Assembly (NCBI GenBank): GCA_955652345.1
Contig: CATPBV010000238.1
Span: 1 to 12,723, forward strand
Length of the DNA: 12,723 nucleotides
Direction: 5' to 3'
Source: an uncultured Solirubrobacteraceae bacterium
GTDB lineage: Bacteria; Actinomycetota; Thermoleophilia; Solirubrobacterales; Solirubrobacteraceae
Each line of letters opens with the position of its first letter. The stretch's first letter is position 1. A program made the position numbers and the translations under genes. The notes under the pieces are model-generated. The model searched no databases. It had not been told where the DNA came from and saw only the letters and a list, made by a program, of their open reading frames with translations. Shown one piece after another: positions 12,366 through 12,723 of this stretch.

Positions 12366-12723
12366 TGTTCGTCTCCGATCTGGGAAGTGAGTTCAAGGAA
12401 CCGTCGCTCGAGCGACGCACGGACCGGCTGCAGGCGGAACACCGCCACGCCGGCGCGCACGAGCTGAGAATTGATCGACGCCGCGCCGTCGTTCCCGGCG
12501 AGGCTGATCCGGATGCCGTCGTCGGTCAACTGCGCGGCCTGCACCGCCTGATGGCCGGCGAGCGCTTCGATCGCCCGCGCCCCATCGTCGCAGCCGATGT
12601 CGAGCTCGGCTCCGTCTGCCGCCATCAGGGTGCCGATCGGGCCCTGCGCGATCACGCGCCCACGGTCGATGACCGCCGCGGCATCGCACGTCTTCTCGAC
12701 CTCGTCGAGCAGGTGCGAGGACA
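12362..12723 (-). CDS. ABC transporter ATP-binding protein, C-terminal part (5' end outside window)
   Basis: The frame is open to the right edge, so the visible 119 residues are the C-terminal end. It begins with SSHLLDEVEKTCDAAAVIDR, which contains the H-loop histidine and the LLDEVE pattern that follow Walker B in ABC ATPases, then GRVIAQGPIGTLMA. The remaining about 85 residues match the accessory C-terminal domain of DRA-type exporter ATPases, ending LERRFLELTSQIGDEQ. The Walker A, signature and Walker B motifs must lie beyond the window. An apparent internal GTG start at 12655 is only an in-frame codon, not a real start. It is translationally coupled to the permease by a 4-bp ATGA overlap and would power that exporter. 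Confidence 0.9.
   Translation of the reverse strand, partial: SSHLLDEVEKTCDAAAVIDRGRVIAQGPIGTLMAADGAELDIGCDDGARAIEALAGHQAVQAAQLTDDGIRISLAGNDGAASINSQLVRAGVAVFRLQPVRASLERRFLELTSQIGDEQ

Noticed and set aside
1..12723. CRISPR arrays, tRNA or rRNA genes, inteins, or phage-defence genes.
   Set aside because: I saw no regularly spaced repeats, tRNA-like cloverleaf, rRNA sequence, intein in RecA, or known defence domains.

Overview
The window looks like a chromosomal housekeeping segment from a high-GC actinobacterium, most likely of the class Thermoleophilia (Solirubrobacterales-like). The reasons are strong third-position GC, GTG and TTG starts, GTGA stop/start overlaps, the cinA-thpR-recA-recX-rny...miaB order, and small secreted proteins of a type common in that group. 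The taxonomic call is inference; no rRNA or tRNA gene is present to anchor it.

Left part (1-4110, + strand): the C-terminal end of a RodZ-like protein, then cinA, thpR, recA and recX. All junctions overlap by a few bases except thpR/recA, where a 148-bp gap holds a dyad and a candidate DNA-damage-type promoter. The genes cover envelope/cell shape, pyridine-nucleotide salvage, RNA 2H phosphoesterase, homologous recombination, and RecA control. Middle (4111-6320): a small secreted protein of unknown function, a 322-bp non-coding stretch with a good promoter and two GC-rich palindromic elements, and rny (RNase Y, the membrane-anchored mRNA decay endonuclease).

Accessory part (6321-10219): a convergent (- strand) cytochrome b561-like membrane protein; a divergently placed two-component system (OmpR-type regulator plus HAMP histidine kinase, overlapping by 14 bp); and a secreted protein of unknown function. 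These genes appear to have been inserted between rny and miaB. A 43-bp relic of a miaB 5' end (encoding MKRYHLTTY then a stop) sits just after the kinase, about 0.85 kb before the intact miaB.

Right part (10220-12723): intact miaB (tRNA methylthiotransferase), then a convergent ABC exporter on the - strand (permease plus the C-terminal part of the ATPase, cut by the window edge). A long perfect inverted repeat between miaB and the permease looks like a shared bidirectional terminator.

I see no new multi-gene defence or mobile system. The best unusual signals are the miaB 5' relic, a perfect Shine-Dalgarno driving a four-codon ORF in frame with and upstream of the cytochrome b-like gene, an extra Arg/Asp-rich loop of roughly 27 residues inside the DNA-binding domain of the response regulator, the recA upstream region, and the structured rny leader.
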